In this document: positions 7,773-16,564 of the stretch, piece by piece
Position numbering within the stretch: position 1 is the first letter of the stretch
How the letters are laid out: each line of letters begins with the position of its first letter
NCBI GenBank assembly: GCA_002347405.1
Contig: DDXB01000070.1
Location: forward strand, 1 to 42,230
Direction: 5' to 3'
Source: Rhodocyclaceae bacterium UBA2271
Lineage (GTDB): Bacteria > Pseudomonadota > Gammaproteobacteria > Burkholderiales > Rhodocyclaceae
Length of the DNA stretch: 42,230 nt
Notes under the pieces: generated by a model
Seen by the model: only the letters and a program-made list of their open reading frames with translations
Database searches by the model: none
Told to the model about the DNA's origin: nothing
Translations under genes and position numbers: made by a program

Positions 7773-8585
7773 TCAGCCTGCCCGCAGGTAGTCGCGCCAT
7801 TGCTCGAACAGGCGCCGGTCGGCGGCGCAGACGGCTGAACGCGGCACGAGGTCCAGATGTGCGGGTTGGCCGTCGAGGGTGTCGGCATGGCCGCCGGCCT
7901 CCGCGAGGATCAGGCTGCCGGCGGCGTAGTCCCAGAGGCTTTGGCGGCCATGCAGGTAGAGATGGAAGCGGCCTGCCGCCACCCAGCACCAGTCGAGCGC
8001 CACCGAGCCGATCGAGCGCTGCGATGAGTAGGGGGGCGTCGCGGCGATGCGCGCGGCCAGCGCGGCGGGCAGGCGTTTGAAGTCGATGCAGGCCGTGGCC
8101 TTGGCGAGCGGGATGCCGGGCGACGGGGCGCGCAGTGCTGTGCCGTTGAGCGTGGCGCCGTGACCGCGCAGGGCGGCGAAGGATTCATCGTGCATCGGGT
8201 CGAAAACGATGCCGGCCTCGATGCGGCCCTGGCGCATCAGGGCCAGCGAAACGGCGAACATCGGGATGCCGGCGGCGAAGTTGCTGGTGCCGTCGAGTGG
8301 ATCGAGAATCCACAGCCCGCCGTCTTCATCGCCAGGCGCCACGCCGGCCTCGACCAGCAGCCGTTGCTGTTCCGCCGCGGTCATCTCTTCGCCGAGCAGG
8401 GCGATGCCGGGGTGCCGTGCCGCCAGCGCCGACTTCAGGCGCGACTGCATCGCGAGGTCGGCCTCGGTCAACCAACTGCCGTCCGCCTTCTCGTGGCGCG
8501 TGGTGCTGCGAAAGCGTTCGAGCAATTCCTCGCGCGCCGCAATGCGGACAACGGTTTCAAGGGCGGCTAGGTCGGCTGGGGTCAT
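7773..8585 (-). CDS. Inositol-monophosphatase-family phosphatase
   Basis: A 270-residue protein of the FIG/IMPase superfamily, with GEE (residues 66-68), DPLDGTSNF (94-102) and WDYAAG (about 217-222), the metal- and substrate-binding set. These enzymes remove phosphate from inositol phosphates or related sugar or nucleotide phosphates; the exact substrate cannot be told. The usual WI.DPLDGT block and overall length are intact. It is divergent from the P-type ATPase gene. A nearly identical internally deleted copy lies at 4722-4848. Near residue 55 the gene also contains a match to the 24-bp interspersed element. Confidence 0.87.
   Translation of the reverse strand: MTPADLAALETVVRIAAREELLERFRSTTRHEKADGSWLTEADLAMQSRLKSALAARHPGIALLGEEMTAAEQQRLLVEAGVAPGDEDGGLWILDPLDGTSNFAAGIPMFAVSLALMRQGRIEAGIVFDPMHDESFAALRGHGATLNGTALRAPSPGIPLAKATACIDFKRLPAALAARIAATPPYSSQRSIGSVALDWCWVAAGRFHLYLHGRQSLWDYAAGSLILAEAGGHADTLDGQPAHLDLVPRSAVCAADRRLFEQWRDYLRAG
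8413..8435 (-). repeat. Interspersed 24-bp element, possible copy (inside the phosphatase gene)
   Basis: On the minus strand the sequence is GAAGTCGGCGCTGGCG, then GC and ACGGCA, matching the element at all but the first and last bases. It is read in a different frame from the permease copy (LKSALAARH). The protein has normal length and this phrase is plausible for the family, so chance convergence is possible. Confidence 0.45.
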
Positions 8586-8725
8586 GGCGGGCTGGCATGC
8601 AATGGTGATGGAATGAATATTGTATGTGCAGTCTTGCTGCTCCGCAGCGCATGGTGATCCGGATGGGGTTGACTATCATGAAGCAGAGGACTTGCTAGCG
8701 AACAGCCAACGCGGGTTTGGCGACC

Positions 8726-11437
8726 ATGAATTCTCCCGGCATGAGCATTGCCCAACAGGCGCCCGAGGCGGCGCTGGCCGCGTTGAGAAGCGGTGCGCAG
8801 GGCTTGTCGGCAGACGAGGCGCGCAGGCGTCTGGCGGAATTCGGCTTCAACCGGGTCGAGGCTGCCCCCCGCGAGCACTTGTGGTTGACGCTGCTGCGCG
8901 AATTCAGCCACTTCTTTGCACTGATTCTCTGGCTGGCGGCGGGGCTGGCCTTTCTGGCGGCGCACTTCGAGCCGGGGCAGGGCATGGCCGAACTGGGTTT
9001 GGCCATCATTGGCGTGATCGTCGTCAACGGTGGTTTTTCCTTCTGGCAGAGCTATCGTGCCGAACAGGCGCTGGCGGCATTGCGCCAGTTGCTGCCGCAA
9101 CAGGTCGAGGTGCGGCGCGACGGCCATACCCGCGAAGTGCCGGCGGCCGAACTGGTGCCCGGTGATCTGGTGCTGCTGGCCGAGGGCGTCAAGGTGCCGG
9201 CGGATTGCCGTCTGGTGGAGAGCTGGGGCCTGCGTGTGAACCTCGCCACGTTGACCGGTGAGTCGAAACCCATGGCGCGCAGCGCGGCGGTTGGGCTCGA
9301 TGCGACGGCCGATCCACTGGCCGCGCGCAGCCTGGTGCTGGCCGGCACGCTGATCGTCGCGGGCGAATGCAGCGCTGTCGTTTACGCCACCGGCATGCGC
9401 ACCGAGTTCGGCCGCATCGCCCACCTGGCGCAGACCGCCGGTGAAGTCGAATCGCCATTGCAGATCGAGATCCGCCGCGTTTCGCGGTTGGTCGCCCTGC
9501 TTGCGCTGGGTCTGGGCATCCTGTTTTTTGCGATTGGCCAGGCCATCGGCCTGCCGTTCTGGGTCAATTTCATGTTCGCCATCGGCATCATTGTGGCCAA
9601 CGTGCCGGAGGGGCTGCTGCCGACGGTAACGCTCTCCCTGGCCCTGGCGACCCAGCGCATGGCCCGGCGCAATGCGCTGGTGCGCCACCTGCCGGCGGTT
9701 GAGACACTCGGCAGCGCAACCGTCATCCTGACCGACAAGACCGGCACCCTGACGCAGAATCGCATGACGGTGCGGGAACTGTTCGTCGGTGGGCGTCATC
9801 ATCTCGCAGCGGAACGCTGGCCGCGCGCCGACGACCTGCGCTTGCGCGCCGTTGCCCGCTTCTGCCACGGCCTCAAGTTTCCGGAGGGAACCGAGGGGAA
9901 TTTGGCACCCAGCGGCGACCCGATGGAAGTCGCCCTGTGGCAGTTCGCCGGGGCCATTCCCGAGCTTGGCCAGCGCGCGGGTGAAATAGCGTTTGACGCC
10001 GAACGGCGGCGCATGTCTGTCATCACGCGGGAATCCGGGGGGGGCGGTTTTCTGTGGAGCAAGGGTGCGCCCGAGACGCTGCTGCCGCTGTGCGCGACCT
10101 GGCTCGACGGCGACGCTGCGCGGCCTTTCGATGCGGCAGCGCAGGACATCTTTCACCGCGCCCACGAAGACATGACCCACCGTGGCATGCGCGTGCTGGC
10201 ACTGGCCTGGAAACCCCTTGCCGCCGCCGCCACTGTTGAACCCACTGAGGACGGCCTGGAATTGTGCGGCCTGGTCGGCCTCGAAGATCCGCCGCGTCCC
10301 GACGTGCATGAGGCGGTGACCCGCTGCCATGAGGCCGGCATCCGCGTCATCATGGTCACCGGCGACCACCCGCAAACGGCCGTGGCGCTGGCGCGCGAAG
10401 TGGATGTGGTGCGCACGCCGGCGCCGCTGGTGATCACCGGCGAGCAGGTGCGGCGGATGGATGCGGCCCACCTGCATCTGGCGCTCGATGCGCCGGAGAT
10501 CCTGTTTGCGCGCGTCAGTGCCGAACAGAAGATGCTCATCGTCCAGGCCTTGCAGCGCAAGGGCGAGATCGTCGCGGTGACCGGCGACGGCGTCAACGAC
10601 GCACCGGCGTTGAAGACTGCCGACATCGGCATTGCCATGGGCCTGTCCGGTACCGACGTCGCCCGCGAAGCGGCCGACATCGTGCTGCTCGACGACCACT
10701 TCGCCACCATCGTCAATGCCATCGAGGAAGGCCGCGCGGTGTTCGAGAACATCCGCAAGTTCCTCACCTACATCCTGACCTCGAACATCCCCGAGATCGT
10801 GCCCTACCTGGCCTTCGTGCTGTTCCGCATTCCGCTGCCGCTCACCGTGATCCAGATTCTGGCGGTCGATCTCGGCACCGACATGCTGCCGGCGCTGGCG
10901 CTGGGCGCCGAACGGCCGCACGCCGACGTGATGCGCCGGCCACCGCGACCGCGCCACGAGCGGCTGCTGTCATGGCCGGTGCTGGCGCGGGCCTATCTGT
11001 TCCTCGGTCCGCTCGAGGCGCTGGGGGCGTTGGCCGCATTCTTCTTCGTCCTCGGCGCCAGCGGCTGGCAGTACGGCCAGATACCCGTGCCGGGCGATCC
11101 GCTGTATCCGGCCTACCTTGCCGCCACGACCGCCTGCCTCGTCGCCATCGTGCTGGCGCAGATGGTCAACGTCTTCGTCTGCCGGCATCCGCTCTTGCCC
11201 GCCTGGCGCTTTCCCTTGTTCGAAAATCGCCTGCTGCTGGCTGGCCTTGCCGCCGAAGCCGGCCTGCTGCTGGCCATCGTTTACACCCCGTGGGGCAATC
11301 ACCTGTTCGGTACGGCGCCTTTGTCAGCTGACGTCTGGCTCTTCGCGCTGCCCTTTGTCCTGCTGCTGGGGGTGGCCGAGGAGGCGCGCAAATGGCTGCG
11401 GCGGCGGGTCGTGGCGCGGCTCTCTGCGCCGCATTAA
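8726..11437 (+). CDS. P2-type cation-transporting ATPase resembling the Na,K-ATPase (P2C) class
   Basis: A P-type ATPase of about 903 residues. It has an N-terminal cation-ATPase domain, TGES (residues 177-180), M4 with IIVANVPEGLL, the phosphorylation site DKTGT (Asp337), the MVTGDHPQTA and TGDGVNDAP hinge motifs and a C-terminal membrane domain. M4 NVPEGLL, M5 LTSNIPEIVPYL and M6 VDLGTDMLPAL match the cation-site segments of animal Na,K- and H,K-ATPases more closely than SERCA-type pumps, and they keep the Glu, Ser, Asn and two Asp ligands. I chose the ATG at 8726; a TTG at 8717 in the same frame is possible. It is monocistronic and divergent from the phosphatase. Ion specificity is inferred only. 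Confidence 0.88.
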   Translation: MNSPGMSIAQQAPEAALAALRSGAQGLSADEARRRLAEFGFNRVEAAPREHLWLTLLREFSHFFALILWLAAGLAFLAAHFEPGQGMAELGLAIIGVIVVNGGFSFWQSYRAEQALAALRQLLPQQVEVRRDGHTREVPAAELVPGDLVLLAEGVKVPADCRLVESWGLRVNLATLTGESKPMARSAAVGLDATADPLAARSLVLAGTLIVAGECSAVVYATGMRTEFGRIAHLAQTAGEVESPLQIEIRRVSRLVALLALGLGILFFAIGQAIGLPFWVNFMFAIGIIVANVPEGLLPTVTLSLALATQRMARRNALVRHLPAVETLGSATVILTDKTGTLTQNRMTVRELFVGGRHHLAAERWPRADDLRLRAVARFCHGLKFPEGTEGNLAPSGDPMEVALWQFAGAIPELGQRAGEIAFDAERRRMSVITRESGGGGFLWSKGAPETLLPLCATWLDGDAARPFDAAAQDIFHRAHEDMTHRGMRVLALAWKPLAAAATVEPTEDGLELCGLVGLEDPPRPDVHEAVTRCHEAGIRVIMVTGDHPQTAVALAREVDVVRTPAPLVITGEQVRRMDAAHLHLALDAPEILFARVSAEQKMLIVQALQRKGEIVAVTGDGVNDAPALKTADIGIAMGLSGTDVAREAADIVLLDDHFATIVNAIEEGRAVFENIRKFLTYILTSNIPEIVPYLAFVLFRIPLPLTVIQILAVDLGTDMLPALALGAERPHADVMRRPPRPRHERLLSWPVLARAYLFLGPLEALGALAAFFFVLGASGWQYGQIPVPGDPLYPAYLAATTACLVAIVLAQMVNVFVCRHPLLPAWRFPLFENRLLLAGLAAEAGLLLAIVYTPWGNHLFGTAPLSADVWLFALPFVLLLGVAEEARKWLRRRVVARLSAPH

Positions 11438-11495
11438 CTTTCATGGTCGTCAAGGCCGCCACGAATAATGAAAGTCTTACGCCATGCCAATTAAT

Positions 11496-11540
11496 GTAGG
11501 TCGGGCGCAAGCCCGACAGTCGGGCTTGCGCCCGACCTAC
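11496..11540. terminator. Perfect 22-bp inverted repeat with 1-nt centre, likely bidirectional terminator or interspersed hairpin
   Basis: The arm GTAGGTCGGGCGCAAGCCC... at 11496-11517 is an exact reverse complement of 11519-11540. It lies between two convergent genes (ATPase and Lon-like protease) and would form a very stable hairpin in RNA from either strand. There is no strong T-run. Palindromes of this GTAGGTCGGGC type are familiar intergenic repeats in proteobacteria, so it may be both a repeat and a transcription stop. Confidence 0.6.
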
Positions 11541-11557
11541 ACGGGCGTTGTTTCACG

Positions 11558-14032
11558 TTAACGATCGCCTTTTGGCGCCGGCGGCGGCTTTGTCGGCTTG
11601 GAGGTGGGCTTTGCCTTTTTTCTTTGGCTGGACGGTGGCTTCGGGTTGCTGAATTCCTGGTGCATCTGCGCCAGTTCGGCGAGTTGCATGGCAATCTGGT
11701 AATTGATCGAGCCTTGGGGAATCTCGCCCTTTTCATCGGGCTCGCCGGCGGGCAGGCCGGTCAGCAGTTCCATCGCGGCGTCGATGCTGTCGACCGCCCA
11801 GATGCGGAAGCGTCCTTCCCGTACCGCCGTGACGACATCCTCGCGCAGCATCAGATGGCAGACATTGGCGGCGGGAATCAGGACGCCCTGTTCGCCGGAT
11901 AGTCCGCGCGCGGCACAGATGTCGAAGAAACCCTCGATCTTCTCGTTGATGCCGCCGACTGCTTGCACCACGCCGAACTGATTGATCGAGCCTGTCACCG
12001 CCAGCGACTGGCGGAGCGGAATCCCTGATAGAGCAGAGAGCAGGGCGGCCAGTTCGGCCAGCGAGGCGCTGTCGCCTTCGACGCCGCCGTAGGATTGCTC
12101 GAACACCAGGCTGGCCTTGAGCGAGAGCGGCGTGGCCCAACCAAAACGGGCGGCCAGGAAGGAAGAAAGGATCAGCACGCCCTTGGAATGAATCGGCCCG
12201 CCGAGTTCGACTTCGCGTTCGATGTCGATCACTTCGCCTTCGCCCATGCGCACTGTCGCGGTGATGCGCACCGGGTGCGCGAAACTGCTTTCGCCCAGCG
12301 GCACCACGGCCAGGCCGTTGATCTGCCCGACATGCACTCCCGTCGAATCGACCAGCCATTGCCCGCGCAGAATTTCTTCCTGATAGCGTTCGCGCAGGCG
12401 TTCGTGGCGGCGCCGGTGGGCCTCCAGGGCTTTTTCGAGATGCTCGCGTTCGATGCGGGAGGCATTGGCCTGCGCGGCAAAATGTTCGGCCTCGTGCATC
12501 AGGTTGTCGAGCGGCTGGGTCTGGGTGGTCAGCCGCTGGGCATCGTTCGCCAGGCGGGCGGCATGTTCGATGAGGCGCGCCACGGCGGCGGCGGACAAGG
12601 GGCGCAGCCCGGCACGCCGGGCCAGCGTGGCGATCAGTCGCGCGTAGTGCCCGGTGTTTTCCGGGTTGCGTTCGATCTCGCTCGCCATGTCGGCGTTGAT
12701 CTTGAACAGCGCCGCGAAGTCCGGATCAAGCTCGGAAAGCAGAAAGTAGATAAGGCGCTCGCCGATCAGCACGATCTTGGTGTCGAGTGGCACCGGTTCC
12801 GGCTCCATCTGGGTGGTGCTGGACAGGCCGATCAGTTCGGCCAGCGACTCGATGCGGATCTCGCCCGCCTTCAGCGTCCGCTTGAGGCCTTCCCAGGCAT
12901 ACGGCTGGTTCAGCACTTTCAGGGCATCGAGAATCAGGAAGCCGCCATTGGCGCGGTGCAGGGCGCCCGCCTTGATCAGCGTGAAGTTGCTGACCAGCGT
13001 GCCCATGTGCACCAGATGCTCGATGCGTCCGACCAGGTTCTGCAGGGTCGGGTGGTCTTCGTACACGACGGGGCGTTCGCCGCTCGCCGGGTTTTCCACC
13101 AGCAGGTTGACCCGGTAGCGCTGGATCGAAATGGTGCCGGTATAGAAGGTGGTTTCGGAATCCTCGTCGCTCTTGGTCGATTCGCGCAGGGCCTCGCTGC
13201 TGGCGACGATGTCCTGCATGACCGCGTCGAGAAAGGCGGTGACGTCGGGCAGGTCGGCATAGTCGGGGCGGAGCTCGTCGATCATGTGCTCCACGGCGAG
13301 TTTGAGTGCGTCCCGACCGGCGGCCTTGAGTTTGTTTTGCGTTTCCCGTCGCCAGCGCGGAAATTCTTTCATCAGCTGGTGCAGTTTTTCGTGGAATTCT
13401 TCCATCACCCGGCCGAGTTCCTGCTGCCGCTCCTCCGGCAATTTCTCGAATTCCTCCGGAGAGAGTGTTTCCTCGCCGTTCTTCAGGGGCGAAAAGATGA
13501 AGCCATGCGGCGTGTGCAGCAGGGCGACGCCTTTCTCGCCCGAAGCCTGCCCCAGTTGGCGCAAGGCCGCTTCTTCCCGATTCTTCTCTTCCTCCTGCAG
13601 GGATTCGATGCGTTGGCGATATTCGTCGCTGTCGAAGACCGCGCCGATGGTCGTGCCCAGTTCATCGACAAAATGTTCCATGGCGTCGTGCAGGCGGGCG
13701 CCACGTCCGCAGGGCAGGCGCAACAGGCGCGGCCGCGCCGCCGCGGCAAAGTTGTTGACGTAACACCAGTCCGCTGGCGCGGCGCCGCTCTTGCGCTCGG
13801 CTTCGAGCAACTGCTTGATGATGGCGTGCCGTCCGCTGCCCGGGTCGCCCAGCACGAACAGGTTGTAGCCCTTGTGCTTGAGGTCAAGTCCGAGATGCAA
13901 CGCCTCGATGGCGCGTGGATGGATTTGCGCCGCATCGAGATCGGGCAGCGCTGCGGTATCGGTGAAATCTATGGTGGCCGGGTCGCACGGGGTGAACAGG
14001 GCGTCCGGCGGCAAGGGAGTCTGGTTGAGCAT
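11558..14032 (-). CDS. Lon-like AAA+ protease (LonB/YcbZ type)
   Basis: An 824-residue protein with an AAA domain and a C-terminal S16 protease domain. The P-loop is GDPGSGRH (residues 62-69), with Arg in place of the usual Lys, as is typical of this Lon-like subgroup. Walker B is in GGFLILDALKVL. Between them lies a long Glu-rich coiled-coil insertion (about 130-260). The protease part has the Ser in EGDSASLAELAAL and the Lys in GGINEKIEGFF, forming the Ser-Lys dyad. The tail is rich in Lys and Pro (KKAKPTSKPTKPPPAPKGDR), which is unusual and may bind nucleic acid or be disordered. It is expected to be a cytoplasmic protease; substrates are unknown. Confidence 0.88.
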   Translation of the reverse strand: MLNQTPLPPDALFTPCDPATIDFTDTAALPDLDAAQIHPRAIEALHLGLDLKHKGYNLFVLGDPGSGRHAIIKQLLEAERKSGAAPADWCYVNNFAAAARPRLLRLPCGRGARLHDAMEHFVDELGTTIGAVFDSDEYRQRIESLQEEEKNREEAALRQLGQASGEKGVALLHTPHGFIFSPLKNGEETLSPEEFEKLPEERQQELGRVMEEFHEKLHQLMKEFPRWRRETQNKLKAAGRDALKLAVEHMIDELRPDYADLPDVTAFLDAVMQDIVASSEALRESTKSDEDSETTFYTGTISIQRYRVNLLVENPASGERPVVYEDHPTLQNLVGRIEHLVHMGTLVSNFTLIKAGALHRANGGFLILDALKVLNQPYAWEGLKRTLKAGEIRIESLAELIGLSSTTQMEPEPVPLDTKIVLIGERLIYFLLSELDPDFAALFKINADMASEIERNPENTGHYARLIATLARRAGLRPLSAAAVARLIEHAARLANDAQRLTTQTQPLDNLMHEAEHFAAQANASRIEREHLEKALEAHRRRHERLRERYQEEILRGQWLVDSTGVHVGQINGLAVVPLGESSFAHPVRITATVRMGEGEVIDIEREVELGGPIHSKGVLILSSFLAARFGWATPLSLKASLVFEQSYGGVEGDSASLAELAALLSALSGIPLRQSLAVTGSINQFGVVQAVGGINEKIEGFFDICAARGLSGEQGVLIPAANVCHLMLREDVVTAVREGRFRIWAVDSIDAAMELLTGLPAGEPDEKGEIPQGSINYQIAMQLAELAQMHQEFSNPKPPSSQRKKAKPTSKPTKPPPAPKGDR

Positions 14033-14196
14033 GGCGTGAGTGGCTTAGCAAAGACGCATTTTCCAAGGTAACCCGCGTTCCTTAACTCTGGCACAAGCTT
14101 TGACAATTTGCACGCGGATTGCGTGACGGGCCGGTCGACTGTGCTTCTCCTTGTAAAATGCCCTCCCATCCGAATAATCAAGCCTGCTGACCGCGT

Positions 14197-14313
14197 TAGG
14201 GAAATGCTGATCAAGTCCAGATTTGTCATTCCGGCGCAAGCCGGAATCCAGGAAAATCAACAAGCTGGACACCGGCCTACGCCGGTGTGACGGACTTGAT
14301 CAGCGCTTCCTTA
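14197..14313. repeat. 117-bp MITE-like repeat, copy A
   Basis: The unit opens with TAGGGAAATGCTGATCAAG and closes with the near inverse CTTGATCAGCGCTTCCTTA, giving terminal inverted repeats of about 22 bp. Inside are two smaller hairpins: ATTCCGGCGCAAGCCGGAAT and ACCGGCCTACGCCGGT. Copy B at 39796-39913 has the same length and order. It contains no gene and is best seen as a non-autonomous transposable or REP-like element. Confidence 0.75.
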
Positions 14314-14353
14314 GTGCCTTGCGGTATCCCCGAAATAGCCCATCCTTAGCCTT

Positions 14354-16564
14354 ATGGTTTCCGTTGTCCACTCCCTGCCCGATTCGGGTATCGATGAAGC
14401 CACCCTGAGCCGCCTCGCCGCCGGGCTTGACGCTGAAGGCGTTGATCGCCTGGTTGAGGCCATCGGCTATGCCCGCGAAGTCTATGGCGAGTCGATAATC
14501 GGTACTGGCGAGACGGCGTTCGGGCATGCGCTCGGGACGACATTGATTCTTGCCTCACTCAATCTCGACCTCGACAGCCGCCTGGCCGCTCTGTTGTTTG
14601 CCGCGCCCGACCATCTCGAAGATCCCCGCGAAACCATGACCGCTCGCTGGGGCGCGGCGGTAGCCGACCTGGTCGATCGGCTGTCTCGCCTCAAGCACCT
14701 GCGGCCACTGACGCTGGCGACGGCACAAAGTGCCCAGGGCGTGCAGGCGCAAGCCGAAATCATGCGCAAGATGCTCATGGCGCTGGCCGCCGACATCCGC
14801 GTCGTGCTGGTGCGGCTGGCCTCGCGCACGCAGACGCTGCGCTGGTACGCCGACCACGACACGCCGGAACGCGCCGACATCGCGCGCGAGAGCCAGCAGA
14901 TCTATGCGCCGCTCGCCAACCGCCTCGGCGTCTGGCAGATCAAGTGGGAGATCGAGGACCTGTCGTTCCGTTTTGTCGATCCGGCCACTTACAAGCGCAT
15001 CGCCAAGATGCTCGACGAAAAACGCCTGGAGCGCGAGTCCTTCATTACCGCCGCCATCGCCCGGCTGAAGGATGAACTGGCGAAATCGGGCGTCACCCAT
15101 GCCGAGGTGCAGGGCCGGCCCAAGCACATCTACAGCATCTGGAACAAGATGCGCCAGAAGCATATTGAGTTCGACCAGGTGTATGACGTGCGGGCGCTGC
15201 GCATCGTCCTCGACTCGGTGCGTGACTGCTACACGGCACTCGGCATCGTGCATGCGCTGTGGCAGCCGATTCATGGCGAATTCGACGATTACATTTCGCA
15301 CCCGAAAGGTAATCATTACCGCTCCCTGCATACCGCCGTGATGGACGAGGAGGGGCGGGCGCTCGAGGTGCAGATTCGCACCCAGGAGATGCACCAGCAC
15401 GCCGAGATGGGCGTCGCCGCCCACTGGCGCTACAAGGAATCCAGCGCTGTTGGCAAAAGCGCGGCCAAGGCCGATTCGGCATATGACGACAAGATTGCCT
15501 GGCTGCGGCAGCTCCTGTCGTGGCGCGACGAGATCACCGACTCGGCGGTGTGGGTCGAGCAGTTCAAGCGTGCCGCGCTCGACGACACCATTTACGTGAT
15601 GACGCCGCAGGGCCGCGTCATCGATCTCGCCAAGGGCGCGACGCCGATCGATTTCGCCTATCGCGTGCATACCGACCTGGGCCACCGCTGTCGCGGCGCG
15701 AAGGTCGACGGTCATCTCGTGCCGCTCAACACCCCCTTGCAAAGCGGTCAGCAGGTCGAGATCACCGTGGCCAAGAGCGGCGGTCCGTCGCGCGACTGGC
15801 TGTCGGCGACGCAGGGCTATCTGGCCAGTTCGCGCGCCAAGACCAAGGTCAAGGCCTGGTTTGCCGCCCAGCAGGAAGCGCAGATGCTGGCGGAAGGGCG
15901 CGCCTTCGTGCTGCGTGAATTGCAGCGTGACGGCGCGGCGCAAGCCAATCACGAAGACCTGGCGCACAAGCTCGGTTTCAAGCACGCCAATGACCTGTTC
16001 CTTGCCGCCGCACGCGGCGAGGTAGGCATGCGGGCGATTCAGGTCGCCTTGCGCGGCGAAGCGGCACCGACCGAACCCGAGCCCGAGATCCAGACGCACG
16101 ACGCCAAGGCCGAGCCGGGCAGCAGCGGCCAGATTCTGGTAGTTGGCATGGACAAGTTGCTGACGCAACTGGGCAGCTGTTGCAAGCCGGTGCCACCCGA
16201 CGCCATCGCCGGCTTTGTCACGCGTGGACGGGGCGTTTCGGTACATCGGGTCGAATGCCAGAACTTCCGCAACATGGCCGCGCGCAATCCGGAACGCGTC
16301 ATCGACGCACAGTGGGGTGGCAAGCAGGAAAGCCTGTATGCCTGCGATCTGCGGGTCGAGGCCGCGGATCGCCAGGGTCTGCTGCGCGACATATCCGACG
16401 TGCTGTCGAAAGAAAAAGTGAATGTCACGGCGGTGAAAACGCAGACCAAGGTTGGCGTGGCGCGCATGGCATTTACCGTCGAACTAGGCAGTTCCGCCCA
16501 GTTGCAGCGCATCCTCACCGTGCTGGGCGAAGTCCCCGGAGTTTCGAGCGTGCAGCGTGCATAG
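14354..16564 (+). CDS. relA: (p)ppGpp synthetase RelA (hydrolase domain decayed)
   Basis: A 736-residue RelA/SpoT homologue. The N-terminal HD hydrolase region is degenerate: where SpoT-type proteins have the HD of LLHDVVEDT, this one reads LLFAAPDHLED (about residues 80-90), so hydrolysis of ppGpp is not expected. The synthetase domain is intact, with GRPKHIYSIWNKM (254-266), EFDD (309-312, the EXDD signature of monofunctional RelA) and YRSLHTAV. It is followed by TGS, a Cys-containing zinc-finger-like domain (LGSCCKPVPPDAIAGF) and a C-terminal ACT domain. It would make ppGpp on stalled ribosomes during amino-acid starvation. The upstream gap carries a MITE-like repeat 40 bp before the ATG. 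Confidence 0.95.
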   Translation: MVSVVHSLPDSGIDEATLSRLAAGLDAEGVDRLVEAIGYAREVYGESIIGTGETAFGHALGTTLILASLNLDLDSRLAALLFAAPDHLEDPRETMTARWGAAVADLVDRLSRLKHLRPLTLATAQSAQGVQAQAEIMRKMLMALAADIRVVLVRLASRTQTLRWYADHDTPERADIARESQQIYAPLANRLGVWQIKWEIEDLSFRFVDPATYKRIAKMLDEKRLERESFITAAIARLKDELAKSGVTHAEVQGRPKHIYSIWNKMRQKHIEFDQVYDVRALRIVLDSVRDCYTALGIVHALWQPIHGEFDDYISHPKGNHYRSLHTAVMDEEGRALEVQIRTQEMHQHAEMGVAAHWRYKESSAVGKSAAKADSAYDDKIAWLRQLLSWRDEITDSAVWVEQFKRAALDDTIYVMTPQGRVIDLAKGATPIDFAYRVHTDLGHRCRGAKVDGHLVPLNTPLQSGQQVEITVAKSGGPSRDWLSATQGYLASSRAKTKVKAWFAAQQEAQMLAEGRAFVLRELQRDGAAQANHEDLAHKLGFKHANDLFLAAARGEVGMRAIQVALRGEAAPTEPEPEIQTHDAKAEPGSSGQILVVGMDKLLTQLGSCCKPVPPDAIAGFVTRGRGVSVHRVECQNFRNMAARNPERVIDAQWGGKQESLYACDLRVEAADRQGLLRDISDVLSKEKVNVTAVKTQTKVGVARMAFTVELGSSAQLQRILTVLGEVPGVSSVQRA

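Noticed and set aside
8582..10957. A 791-codon open frame on the minus strand
   Set aside because: It is antisense to the P-type ATPase; no family features, and a composition typical of reverse-strand high-GC frames.
12095..14071. A 658-codon plus-strand frame
   Set aside because: It is antisense to the Lon-like protease, whose AAA and S16 motifs are unmistakable.
14555..16246. A 563-codon minus-strand frame
   Set aside because: It is antisense to relA and has no recognisable domain.
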